Shown: positions 50,226-60,817 of the stretch, in pieces
Layout: each line of letters begins with the position of its first letter
How positions within the stretch are numbered: the stretch's first letter is position 1
Origin: Schizophyllum amplum
Lineage: Eukaryota > Basidiomycota > Agaricomycetes > Agaricales > Schizophyllaceae
Assembly: GCA_007026445.1 (NCBI GenBank)
Contig: VDMD01000031.1
Span: 298,554 to 362,553, forward strand
Direction: 5' to 3'
Length of the DNA: 64,000 nucleotides
Position numbers and translations under genes: made by a program
Notes under the pieces: generated by a model
What the model saw: the letters and a program-made list of their open reading frames with translations, nothing else
Databases searched by the model: none
Told to the model about the DNA's origin: nothing

Positions 50226-52080
50226 CTACCACCCGAAGACCTCCTCGTGGATCTCGATGCCGCCGATCTGGTCGCGGCGCTCCGGGTCGATCCAGCTGAC
50301 GGCCTTCTGCACGTCGTCCGCGAGCGCGACGGGGCCGCAGACGCCGACGAGCATCCCGCAGAGCGCGTCCTCGTCCTTGTAACCGCGGCCGAGGCTCGCG
50401 GTCCGGCTGATCGTCGCGTCGAGCACCTTCAGCGTGCGCGGGCGGCCAGCGCTCAGCACGATGTTGGGCGGGAGCGCGTGCCTGTCGAAGGGCAGCTTGC
50501 CGTTGCTGGACACCCGCGTGTAGTGCACGGAGATCGTCACCTGCGTGCTCTCCGACATCTGGACGAGGGCCGTGAGCTGCGGGAGCAGCGGTGCGAGGGA
50601 TGCTGAGTGAAACATTAGTATCCATGGCGGATAAGGGGAGCGAGGAACGTACAAGCATCCTGGATGATCCAGATGAGCTCGATAACCTTGACGCGGCTCT
50701 TGCGCTCTTGGTCGCGCTGGAGGATGTCCTGGATCGAAGCGAGGCCGAAGGTGATGCCGCTGCCACCGCAGACGAAGACGCCCGCCGAGTAGCTGTGGAA
50801 GATGGCATCTCCCGGGCCGCCGTACGGGCCCTCAAGCATCACCTTGACCTGGCGGTCCGTGCCCGCGTCGTAGTAGCCGCCGCTCTTCGCCATCTCGAAC
50901 AGGCGCGTCGTCCAGGTGCCCGACTTCTTGATGAGAAGCACGAGACCGTCCTGGGTGTTCGGTGCGCTCGCGATGGTGAAGGGGTGCACCTCGCTCCAGC
51001 CGAGCACACCCATGCCGCCAGCGAGGACGCGGACGCGCATGTGCTGGCCCGCGCGCCAGCCGGTGTTGATCTGCGGGACCTCCACGCGCACGATCCCAAG
51101 CTCGGGGAGCGCGCGGATCGTGACATTGTGGAAGCGCGTCTTGATCAGGCGGTAGAGGTGGTCGAAGCCGTAGATGACGCAGATCGCGATGATGTACGGC
51201 AAGAACTCGGGCTTGTGCATGTACGTGGCGGGAAGGAGTACGATAAAGGCAGTGATGTGCGACCAAAGAAAGATCGTGTACCAGTTCTTGCGCCAGTAGT
51301 CGGTGGACAGGAAGAACAGGATGTCCATGCAGGCCGTGGCAACGAAGCCCCACTGGATGAAGGGCTTCTGGACGCTCGCGGAGAAGGTGCCGGCGATCAT
51401 CCATTTATAGACTGCATCCAGTTGAGTAAGGGGTATGTGGCTTCTTCGAGGACAACGCACCATAGCCCAACGTGTGGACGTTGGCGGCAAGGACCACCAA
51501 GCGACCAACGAAACGATGGATGAAGGGAGCGAGGGGGGGAGTGAGGGGGGAGCGAGGGGGGAGTGAGGGGGGAGCGAGGGGGGAGTTGCTGGGGGAGTTG
51601 CTGGGGGAGCGAGGGGGGAGTTGAGGGGGGAGCGAGGGGGGGAGTTGCGGGGGGAGCGAGGGGGGAGCGAGAGAGGGAGAGTTGCGGGGTCCGGCGAGGG
51701 CGCGAGGGGGATGTGGCGCGGGGGGAGCGAGGGAGGGGGGAGTTGCGAGGCCCGGCGAGGGCGCGGGGGCAGTGCATACACGCACTCCCCCCGCACCTGT
51801 GCGCGCTACGCGTTCGCGGGCGCGTCAAAATCCGAGTTCCCGCGAGTGGGAGGAGTGCATGAGAGCGCATGCAACGTCCGCGCTGGGAATCCATTAGCAT
51901 AAAGGTATGTGGGAGGGGAAAGACCGCGTACCTGGATCACTAGATTGAGGAGAGAGGTAAAGACGTGCGTCCGCGCCTGCGAGTGTCCGCGCGACAGACA
52001 GCGCAGTTCGCGTGCTAAGTGAATACCGAGTCAAGGCGCTGGCACGTCGGCGCGTTCGTGAGGGTCGCAGCAGCAGACAT
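50226..52080 (-). CDS. Ferric reductase-like NADPH oxidoreductase, copy A (N-terminus unclear)
   Basis: Minus-strand gene, TAG at 50226. Recognisable protein starts near 51.5 kb: PFIHRFVGRLVVLAANVHTLGY and YKWMIAGTF, then WSHITAFIVLLPATYMH. Each of these two helices has a His pair spaced H-X13-H, the bis-heme pattern of Fre proteins. FAD-binding HPFTIAS, NADPH-binding VCGGSGITFGLASIQ and the C-terminal GVCGPVALADD follow; one intron lies at about 50.6 kb. The enzyme would reduce extracellular ferric iron at the plasma membrane. The helices expected before FIHRF are absent: that position is occupied by a (CCCTCGCTCCC)-type tract. ATG 52080 (MSAAATLTNAPTCQRLDS) plus a second short exon (ARTHVFTSLLNLVIQ) is a possible start, so the gene may be 5'-damaged. 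Confidence 0.78.
51530..51760 (+). repeat. Polypurine GGGGGGAGCGA/GTGA tract, copy A
   Basis: About 230 bp of imperfect GAGCGAGGGGGGA and GAGTGAGGGGGGA units, almost pure purine on the plus strand, broken by GTTGCTGGGG units. It lies where the first transmembrane exons of the ferric reductase should be. Potential for G-quadruplex or triplex formation is evident from composition. Confidence 0.85.
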
Positions 52081-52879
52081 GATGAAGGGGAGACGTAAGG
52101 AGTAGAAATGAATGAACCCGAGGAAGATAAGCGTCGGGAAACGCGCAGAAAGCAGCCGGAGGATCGCGAAACACTACAAAGATGAAGGTCAAAAGGAAAG
52201 AAAGGTTCCCTTCGTGAATCGTGACCGTTCCTTACAAGTTGGAAGACGGGCAGCAGCCGATGAGATTCGAGTGCGAATTGAACTTGGCTTTTTCGTTCTT
52301 TCCATGACGCCGCCGTCTCTGCCGGAAGGTGCCTTACACGCTGCTCGCGAGGTTCGAATGGGAGACGGCTGCCCCGTGCTTCGCTGCCAGAGGGCCGATG
52401 CCCTGCCAGTGCTATTGTTTATTGTCGCCCGATCAGTCTGCCGATCGACGTCATCACTTGTGATCACTGTGATTACGATTCAGAATCACTGTGATGTCGC
52501 GTCCCGGCTCCCTTTGTTCTTGCGTTCGTCTCCGAGTCCCTGTCTTGGCAACTCGCTTTCCACGGCAGAGTTCACTTGCATGCACCAACCTCGCTCGATT
52601 TCCGCCATTCCACCACCATTCAAAAGCCCCAATTCCCTGCACGCCGCACATTGCTCTTATTTCGCCCTATCTACCCTCTACCGCCCCCCAGCGCCCTTTG
52701 ATGCCTCTCGGCAATTCCCGGTTATCTCCGGTACGAGTCGCAAGGGCGACTCACCCTACGTCTCTCTGCTCAGCACTCATCATCACTCTCTCCCCTCCCC
52801 TTCCTCCTCCTCTTTCCTCCCCCCCCCTTTCCTCCCCTTGCGCGTGTGGTTTGCGCGAGGGGAGGAAAGGGGAAGGAGG

Positions 52880-53393
52880 ATGTCAGTACGCACCACGTAC
52901 TACTTACCGTACCTCGAGTGTGTTCACGCGCACCGCGCGGAGCTCTCGCCGATTGGGGAGCCGAAATTCGCGGCAATGGTAAGCTTGTATTCAATACACG
53001 GGCTGCATTCACGTACCGTCTCTGCCCATCCTGATCCCCGTTGCAGCTCGCTGCACGTCAGAGGTAAGTGTCTGATCGCTGTAGGGTGCTGACTGCACGC
53101 ACCATGACCACCCCGCCTTCACAGCTAGGTACCTGTCCGCCCGCCTGCCTGTCTGTCTGCCTCCGTGTACTGGTGCGCTGCACTGCATTTCTTCGATCCG
53201 AGTCTGTCTTGGACTGTTTGCTGACAAGTACCTCAGGACGCCGCGAGCAGGAGACAGAGATGGCAGGAAGCAAGACGAGAATGCAGTGATCCCACGCCTC
53301 CCGGACCCTGATCCCGAACCCATCACTTACGCAAACACGGACCAACACGAGGCCGCGTTGTCATTGACATTTGTAATCGAGCGGGACAGGGTC
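52880..53393 (+). CDS. Possible small multi-exon gene inside duplicated block, copy A
   Basis: ATG 52880 opens MSVRTTYYLPYLECVHAHRA and reaches GEPKFAAM, where GTAAGC begins an intron. A 17-nt exon (53047-53063) flanked by GCAG and GTAAGT follows, then a third exon from the TAG at about 53130, giving an open frame to a TGA at 53393. Splice signals are good but I recognise no family, and an internal intron ending GCTGACAAG is equally possible. The same arrangement is present in copy B. Low confidence. Confidence 0.3.
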
Positions 53394-53409
53394 TGAACGT
53401 TTGAACTCG

Positions 53410-55134
53410 CATCCTCATTGGGCCGGGCTGTCAGTGGTGAAGAGACTCGCTTTTGATTGGAAAGCATGCAGGGCCTGTGCATGTATGAGTAGCTTGAAGT
53501 GTGTTCGTCGCAGCGAGAGCCGTGTTGCCATCAGAAGTCCGAAAGGCCGCGGACCGCTAGCTCGTATAAGCCGCTGCAATGAGCAAAGTTGAGGGCGAAA
53601 AGCTCAAGTCCCTCGCCGAGCTGTGAGCACCCGAAATCTCAGAGCACACTGAGCACACTACGATGCCACATGCGAGGAGGGGACGTTCTCGCCGGATCCG
53701 TTTCATTGAATCGAAGAGGACTCGTCATGCCGAGGAGATGACTGGCGGGAGTCGTATGGGAAGAAGAGCGACATGAATGAGATCATGATCTCTGCTCCCT
53801 CGCGAGCGTCGCAGAATTTGTGCTCGAATATCAGGGTGCAAAGCGCGCTGCACGGCCTCAACTGAATCTTAAGCACTTCCCATAATCACATACCTCGATG
53901 CGGACAGGGAACGCTCCGGGGAACTCGCTGCAATGTGGCACGCTCGTCGAGTGGCAGTCGGAGTCGAGCATGGCAATCATGATGATCACTCGCGAATCGC
54001 GATGCGTTCTCGGGGGATGCAGTAGCGAAGTTCGACTCGGTCGGACAGTCGAGACGAGACTTAGACTCATGAGTCCGTTGCAGGATCCGTGGTCCAGCGC
54101 AGGCCACAACTTGGCTTGAATCCTAAGTAAAGGCGGACAAGTCCACATCGCCGAGAACCCGGTCTCGCATCGACAAGAGTTAGTACTTACACGACATGTC
54201 GCAGGGCATGCCTCACTAATGGGTGAGATTCCAATGATGAGTATGCGGGAAGAATGCGATGAGGAGGAAATGTATAGCGAGTGATGAGAAGACGTCGATG
54301 CAGACGCACGAGAGCATAGACCGATGCACCGGTTCACCTCTGAAAGTTTCTCACTCGTCCTTGACACTTTGAACGAGCCGCGTGCATCCATCCGTACTTA
54401 TTCGAGAATTGCCCAGCTTTGGGCTCTGCGAGGATGGACAACGGCCAAGAAGCACCTGAGAATGTTCGGGAATATTGTTCGCGGTTAAAGACGGAGGAAG
54501 ACTGCTCGCGCGAACGTAGTAGCTCGGGGTTTGCCGCTAGATCTAACAAAGCCTTCCAAAACCGGCGGTTCGACTTTGACCGTCATGTTAGATTCTACTG
54601 CGTTATGCCGCGAGAGCGAGACGCCTAGAGAATATATGCAGCGTGTCTCTACATACTCTGGTAAGCAAATCGGGCGTTGTTTCTGTCCGCGCTGTGTATC
54701 ATACTCATAGTGGCAGCCCTCTGCGCACGTTGAGCGCTCTCTCACAGGGAACGCTGAGCAAGGCACTGACCAGCGAACCTTCGCGGCGTGCACATTCGTC
54801 CCCAGACTTGGCTGGACCTCCCGCACGCCGCTGCCCACCGCCCCTAACCCGCTTTCCCGCCATTTGGATTGCACGCCAATGCACCCCATGCCTCGCCCTC
54901 CGTCTTCCGACCCTTGCGCGCAGTCTTCTCGTCTCCGATCACTTTCGGAGATATCATTTGTCATTCCGGAAGCCCGGAAGATCCGGGTAGGTGGGACGGC
55001 GGCCTCGGAGGAGAAGCAGGACTTACGACCTGGATTGACGGGGAGCAGGTCCTGCGCATTGCAGCAGCCAGGGGTTCTACCCTGGCCGCGTCATTAGCGG
55101 GCTCGAAGACCGAAGCCCCTGAGTGTCGAAGATG
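53410..55134. other. Region between duplicated block A and the small-exon transcription unit
   Basis: About 1.7 kb. At 53579 an ATG after a TATA-like TCGTATAAG starts MSKVEGEKLKSLAEL and meets a GTGAGC donor, looking like a first exon, but no continuation could be found. The rest has short frames on both strands without recognisable features. Confidence 0.35.
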
Positions 55135-55142
55135 TATATAAG
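55135..55142 (+). promoter_or_regulatory. TATA box
   Basis: TATATAAG followed by a pyrimidine-rich leader (55160-55330, CTCC/TTCATTCC runs) typical of highly expressed fungal promoters. It points to a plus-strand transcription unit starting near 55.17 kb. Confidence 0.6.
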
Positions 55143-55393
55143 ACGGGGTGAGTGGTCGTATTTCTCCAGTTCCCTCATCTCCTTCATTCATTCCCTCCCT
55201 CATCCACTCCCTCGTCCACTTCTCTTCCATCCTCCGCACATCGCCTCTTCGACAACCTCCCAGCTTTCACTGCCATTGATTATCTTATATCTCCATTGCT
55301 TTTCTTGTTTCTGATCGGTCGCTTCACCACTGATACTCGCGTTGTGCATGCCTGAGGTGTGCACTTCGACGCGCCTTCGACATCGCTTCGCTA

Positions 55394-56550
55394 TGCAAAC
55401 GCATAAGCTATTTGGTGAGTGGCTTTCCTGTGATTCGCCTCTTGTCTTTACTGATCATCTCGCTCTTTGCAGTCCTCGCATCGTCTTCACAAGGGTTCGG
55501 TGAGTGTTCTCACCTAACAAGCTTCGCACTGCTACCCAGGTATACTCAGGCTAGTACACTGGTCAGCGCTGTCGCCGTGTCGCTAAACTCATGCTCTCGA
55601 ATGCCGACATTCTGTAAGTCTTTTGATTTAACTGCTTTCACTGTGCAAGCCAACATCAGCCGCCGCCGTAAACATTCTTTCCACCTTGATCACTGTTCTG
55701 ACACGCACCGCTATTGCAGCTGCTTAGACTTTCGACTTCGCTGACACGCATCCGGTAAGTACAGCGATACATTGTTGATCTTGACTCGTCGTCGCTGACC
55801 ATGCTCGCAGAGCACCTCGAGGCGAACTCGTCCTCGCCGCCGCCAACGAGTGCGACCCCGGAACCACTCTGGCGGCCCTCAGAGCGGGAAAATGCAGCTC
55901 GCAATGAGGGACAGGTGCGTAGACGTGGTCTACAGCGAAACCGATGCTAACATTGCCGTCCCCGAACAGCCTTGATGACCCTAGCAAACTCCTACAAGAC
56001 GCACATATCGTCCAGCTCAACGCCCACAACGTTCAACAAGACGAGGATGACGTCGTACGCGAATCCGCCGACCCCTCCAGACCGCTGTCAAGCTGGAACC
56101 GACGATCGCGGACCCGTCACTTACGACGCTTCTCGCCGCCGCCGTCGTCCTCGCCACCATCTGAATCGTCCTCGCCGCCGTCGTCTACGACGAGCACGCC
56201 CTCGTCGCCGCCGCCATTGTCCTCCAGCTCGTTAGCCGGTGGGCTCGACATCGACAATGCCGGCAGCGGAGAAGAGGCGGTGATTGCGGGGTCCGATCGC
56301 ACTCTGCCTCTTACCACCACCATGCACGACGCCCTCGTCGCGCTCGTCGATGAGCCTGACGTCCCCGGCGGTGTGGACGACGCCCCGTTCGGTGAGTCTA
56401 TCGTCAATGCTAGCGAAGAGCGCGTACTGACGAGCCCCAAGTCGATCTGCGCAACGCGACACTGGTAGGCGCCGGACGCGCACACGCTTTTCCTCGCCGG
56501 GCAGCGCGAGAGGGAAGCTTTCGACATCTTCCAAGGCGCGCTCAACGTCG
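55394..56550 (+). other. Small-exon transcription unit of unknown product
   Basis: Downstream of the TATA box and pyrimidine leader, at least six well-formed introns occur in plus orientation: donors GTGAGTGG (55416), GTGAGTGT (55501), GTAAGTCT (55615), GTAAGTAC (55755), GTGCGTAG (55915), GTGAGTCT (56393), with CTAAC/TTAAC-type branch sites and CAG/TAG acceptors. ATG 55394 (MQTHKLF) is a possible start. Exons are only 20-120 bp until ~56.0 kb, where a 400-bp exon encodes DDPSKLLQDAHIVQLNAH, a Ser/Pro/Arg tract and TTTMHDALVALVDEPDVPGG. I could not close a single reading frame through all junctions, so it may be a coding gene with unusual exons, a decayed gene, or a non-coding RNA. It runs directly into the tandem cassette array. 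Confidence 0.4.
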
Positions 56551-56599
56551 TCTGAACGACATATAGGTGCGTCTACGCCGTTCCCCGCAACGCGCTATA

Positions 56600-59190
56600 C
56601 TTACATGCTCCAGGTCGCGACCCAAGCCACACGTCGCGCCTGCCGACGCCGGGACACGTCGGTCCTCACGCATCCCCTCGCACTCAACGCGGTGGCGCGA
56701 CACTGAGGACTCCCAAACCGCCGGAAGCCCGGGTGCGATTGCCCTGCGGGGAATTATTTGCGAGGTAAGCGCACCTGTTGCCCTCCATCCAAATGCCCAC
56801 CGACCCCCAGCTCATATTGTCGATATTCCAGATGTACTTTTTCACGACCCCGAGCCGCCGGAGGCGCGCGTGCGGATGTCCTGCGGGGACCTTTTTGCAT
56901 GCAAATGCTCAAATGGCAAAGGTGAGGTTGCCACGTATCTCTCGTCGATTTTTGACCGTGCCTCTGACGTGCCCTGGCCAGGACATTGCTTCAACATGCT
57001 GGGGGACGCTTTGGGATGACATCTGACCGCCGGAGGCACACGTACGATGCCTGGCAGCGGAGGACGAAACCTGAGGTAAGTGCTATATCGTCCGTCTCAT
57101 CAAATCCACCGCTCCCCCTCGGCACTGTACCCCGAGAACCGTGCTGAAGCAGTTATAGGCGACCTTCTCGACGTCCCCGACCCGCCGGAGGCGTGCGTGC
57201 GGTTGCGCTGACCTGAGGAATTGACGAGGTCAACGCCTTCAGGTATACCTTCTTCTCCCCCTTCGTCAAACCCGACGCTGACATGTTCCCTTTTGAACTA
57301 GGACGGGTTAAGGTGCTATAGGGGTGCCCCTTAGGCGCCGACTGCAACCGCCGCGAGGCCTGCACGCTGTCTCCCTGCGAGTATTTTCGTGTGAGCAAGC
57401 GCCCCCCGTACGTTGTGCTGACTGCCCGCCCTTCCACTTGGCAGTCAATCCGAGGAGCGGACTGACGCTCTTATAGACGACCTATTCACGACCCCCGAGC
57501 CGCCGGAGGCCTGCGCGCTGTTGCCCTGCGGCGAATGTAACACGAAGACGGCCGAAGGTATGTCCCCCACCCCCTTTGAGTTGAATTCCTGCTCATAAAC
57601 GTGCACCCAACCCAGGCCTTTTTCGTCGGTTGGTGTGTACGCGCCCTCCCGGAAACCGTAGAAGGGTCGCCGGTGTTCGTTTCGCTACGCGCCGAAGTGA
57701 TAATCGATTATCGCGACCGAAAGTAAGCCCCGCCCATTGTTAATCGAAAATATGCTAAAGACGTGCACCGAACCTAGGTCTTTTTGGCTGAAGGCAATGT
57801 ATACGACCTGCCCGTAATCCATGATGCGTTGCCCGCGCGCGCCCGCTGCACGTTGAGGGGAATTTTGTCCTTGCCGCCGAAGGTATGCTTCCGCCCCCTT
57901 GATGGTGGAAATTTTGCAGTTAACGTGCACCAAACCCAGGCCTTCTTTGGTCGAAGCAGTGTATAAGACCTCCACTCAGTATTCGAGGCATCTCGGGTGT
58001 GCGCCCTGCTTGCGCGACGGGGTCATCTTAATCCTCCTACCAAGGTATGCCCCTTCCCGCCTTACAAGTCGAAATACCGCTCGTTAACGTGCACCGAACC
58101 CAGGCCTTTTTTGCTGGGTGTAGTAAATAAGACCACAACCCAGCTTCCGAGGCGTCACACGCGTGCGCCCTGCTTGCGCGTCCGGGAAAAACTTGACCCT
58201 GCTATCAAAGGTATGCCCCCACCCCCCAAGTCGATATTCCCCTCGTTAATGTGCACCAACCCCAGGCCTTCTTTGCTGGGCGTAGTAAATACGACCTCAA
58301 CTCAGCTTCCGAGGCGTCGTACGCGTGCGCCCTGCTTGTGCGTCGGGGGGATTCTGACCCTGCTACCGAACGTACGCCTTCACCCCGCCTGCAAGTCGAA
58401 ATTCTGCTCGCTAACGTGCACCAAACCCATGATTTCTTGACTGGGCGTAGTATATACGACATCTACTCAGCCTCCGAGGCGTCTCGGATGTGCGCCCTGC
58501 TTGCGTGTCGGGGGGAATTTTGACCCTACTATCGAAGGTATGCCCCCACCCCCTTGCAAGTCGAAATTTCGCTCGTAAACGTGCACCAAACCTAGGTCTT
58601 TTTTGCTGGGCGAGTTATATACGACCTCAACTCAGCCTCCCAGGCGTCGCACGCGTGCGCCCTGCTTGCGCGTCAGGGGGAATTTTGACCCTACTACCAA
58701 AGGTATGCCCCCCTCCCCCTTGTTAGTCCGAATTCCGCTGACAAACGTGCATAAACCCTAAGCCTTTTTCGTTGGGGATTATACATACGACCTTCCCATA
58801 CTGCTCCAGGCGTCGCCGGCGTGCGCCCCGCCGCCCATTGGGGGGACTAACGATCTCGTCGTCAAAGGTGCGTCCGCCCCTTTCTTGATCGAAATTCCGC
58901 TCATGAATGTGCATAAACCCTAGCCCTTTCTTGTTGCAGGCTATAGATACGATGATCCTGTACCCCCGAGGCGTTGTGGATGCGCCCCCGCCGTACGTTG
59001 GGGGGATTGCACCAAAGGTATGCCCATCCATATGCCAGTCGAAAACTCGCTCACAAACGTGTATCAAGCCCAGATCGTTCTTGCTTGAGGTAGTGTGTAC
59101 GAAACCCCTCTAGCCTTGGAGGCGCTGTACGCGTCCGTCCCGCTGTGCGTCGAGGGAGTTACTGACCAAGGTATCAAAGGTACGCCCCCG
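56600..59190 (+). repeat. Tandem array of ~161-bp exon-plus-intron cassettes (about 16 units)
   Basis: Splice-donor-like sites recur at 56765, 56922, 57076, 57243, 57391, 57558, 57723, 57883, 58045, 58211, 58372, 58538, 58703, 58868, 59018 and 59180: spacing 148-167 bp, mean 161. Between them, each unit has an intron-like part of ~55-90 bp (GTATGCCCCC..., then CGTTAACGTGCACC branch region, ending CCCAG/GCC or TATAG/) and an exon-like part of ~75-108 bp containing a GAGGCG-NN-CGCGTGCGCCCTGC core. Left units encode peptides such as DLFTTPEPPEACALLPCGE, DLLDVPDPPEACVRL and DPEPPEARVRMSCGDLF; right units have lost that frame but keep the splice signals (one acceptor, near 58430, is CAT instead of CAG). 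This is not a CRISPR: spacers are homologous and units are contiguous. Confidence 0.85.
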
Positions 59191-60471
59191 CCTCCTTGGC
59201 CATTGACTTGCATGCTGACCTTTGCACTCCTAGCCTAGACATCTGTATATACATATAGATATACGTTCGTATGAAGGTACGCAGGCAGCACCGACCGCCC
59301 CTTGCTTCCGTTTGATGCGGAGAGGGGGGCATGCCCACCCGATGCCCCACCCCCTTCCGCCGCTTTTCGTGCACAAACCGGGGCGTGCGAGCAGGCGAAC
59401 CTATTGGCGACGATTGTGGGATACTATATCCGCCGGCGGCGTGCGTTTCGCTACCCGGCCGGGGAAGATAGCGTCTACGCCTGCCCTCCTCATTCCTTGA
59501 TGATGCAGCTGACCTTGATCCGATCATCTAGGACTTGACATGTATACAGAGATATGTAAGGGAGGCTTGTGCGAAGGCACTCTCCCTATCGCCTCAGTGC
59601 AGCGCGGAAGAGGGGGGGAGAGGGCACGCCACAGGTGAGTGAGTGGCCGATCAGTATTTGTTCCCTTCGCCCCTCCCCCCTTCTCTCCCCCTTCGCCTGC
59701 ATTTTCCCCTCCTCCCCTATGCGTCTGAAGCCGAGAGCGTACTGTTTTGAGTACTCACCGCACCGGGAATTCGCAGTATCGCTCTCGGCAGTGGCAGCAT
59801 CCTTTCCACCTCTCTCGAGCATATCTAATGCCCCTCCCCCTGCGTTCATGGACAGCGTGACTGACGCGCAATGAATAGATACCTTGCTGTTGCACCGATC
59901 TCGCGTGTAGAAGGCGGCGAGTCACCTTCGCGGCCGAGCAAAAGTGGAGGGGGGGGGAGGTGAGCAATCTATGAATTTCCGTGTTCGGGGCCGCTCTCTC
60001 TGCTAATCTAGCCAAGCATCACTACTACTATGTAGTCTAGCATGTGCTGGAGCTGCAGCAAAACACTCCCCCTCCTCCCTCCTCTCTTCGTTGTACTTAC
60101 GATCTCCCCCTCCTACTCCAACTCGTCCCGTCGTATCGCGCTGACACGTTCCCCATACACCTGCTACGTACTTGACACCATATCAACGCCCTCCACCTAC
60201 CTCACTACCACCACGTTAGCACTCGGCATCTTCCCCCTCTCGACTTCACCATCTGCCCCCCCTCCCCCCCTCCTCCCTTGCCATTGACTTACGATTCGGG
60301 TCCCCCTCTCGTCTGTACAATGCGCGGGTCCAAGGAGGAGGGCGGGGGAGGTCGCTGGCGTGCTCGCCCTTGCTCGCAAATGAGCTGGGGAGGCCTCGAG
60401 TCACACCCCTCCCCCTTTCACTCACGTCGTGGTTCTTCGAAGGGGCGGTCTCGCAGTAGTTACAACGGCAC
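59191..60471. other. Pyrimidine-rich region between array and block B
   Basis: About 1.3 kb with long C/T-rich stretches (59.66-59.73, 60.05-60.30 kb) and G-runs. No gene, RNA or well-defined repeat seen. Confidence 0.45.
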
Positions 60472-60817
60472 AGCTACATTTCGTACGGCTAGCGACGAAC
60501 TATGTACACGGTAGTAGAGTCAATAAATATCTAATGCCCGTCCCGAACCGCGCGCACGCATGGAGGCAGGCCAGCCCGCCTCGCATACGGGGCGAGATAG
60601 TACAAGTACGCACGGCCTAGCCGCGGACACAACGAAAACGACAGGACGGGAACGGGACGGGTATATATGGCATCCACCGAACACGCAGTACGCGTTGGTG
60701 AACAAGAATATGGTGTGTGATGCGGTGTAGCAAAGGTGCGGTCTCTCGAAAGGTGGGTGGGGGTGCTTTCGGGAAGGGGGTGGATTCATTCGTTGCAGTC
60801 CTACTTGTTAGATGGCC

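Larger units (their letters stand above)
49861..53409. repeat. Duplicated block, copy A (ferric reductase and flank)
   Basis: Homologous to 60472-64000 in direct orientation with an offset of 10,591-10,592 bp over the near-identical part. From the ferric reductase stop codon (50226) rightwards the copies are almost identical, including non-coding DNA; left of it, in the 3' flank, identity drops. Differences elsewhere are mostly length changes in G- or C-runs. The right end of copy B is cut by the window, so the true block may be longer. Confidence 0.9.

Noticed and set aside
50591..51523. 310-codon plus-strand frame opposite the ferric reductase, repeated in copy B
   Set aside because: It is the antisense shadow of a GC-rich exon; its composition (Asp/Glu/Ala/Arg) follows from the codon bias of the real gene and it has no family motif.
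53579..53625. Putative first exon MSKVEGEKLKSLAEL followed by a GTGAGC donor
   Set aside because: No acceptable second exon found; possibly a truncated gene whose intact copy lies beyond the window end.
56765..59180. Regularly spaced repeats resembling a CRISPR array
   Set aside because: Units are contiguous and homologous over their whole length, longer than CRISPR repeats, and carry eukaryotic splice signals; the genome is fungal.
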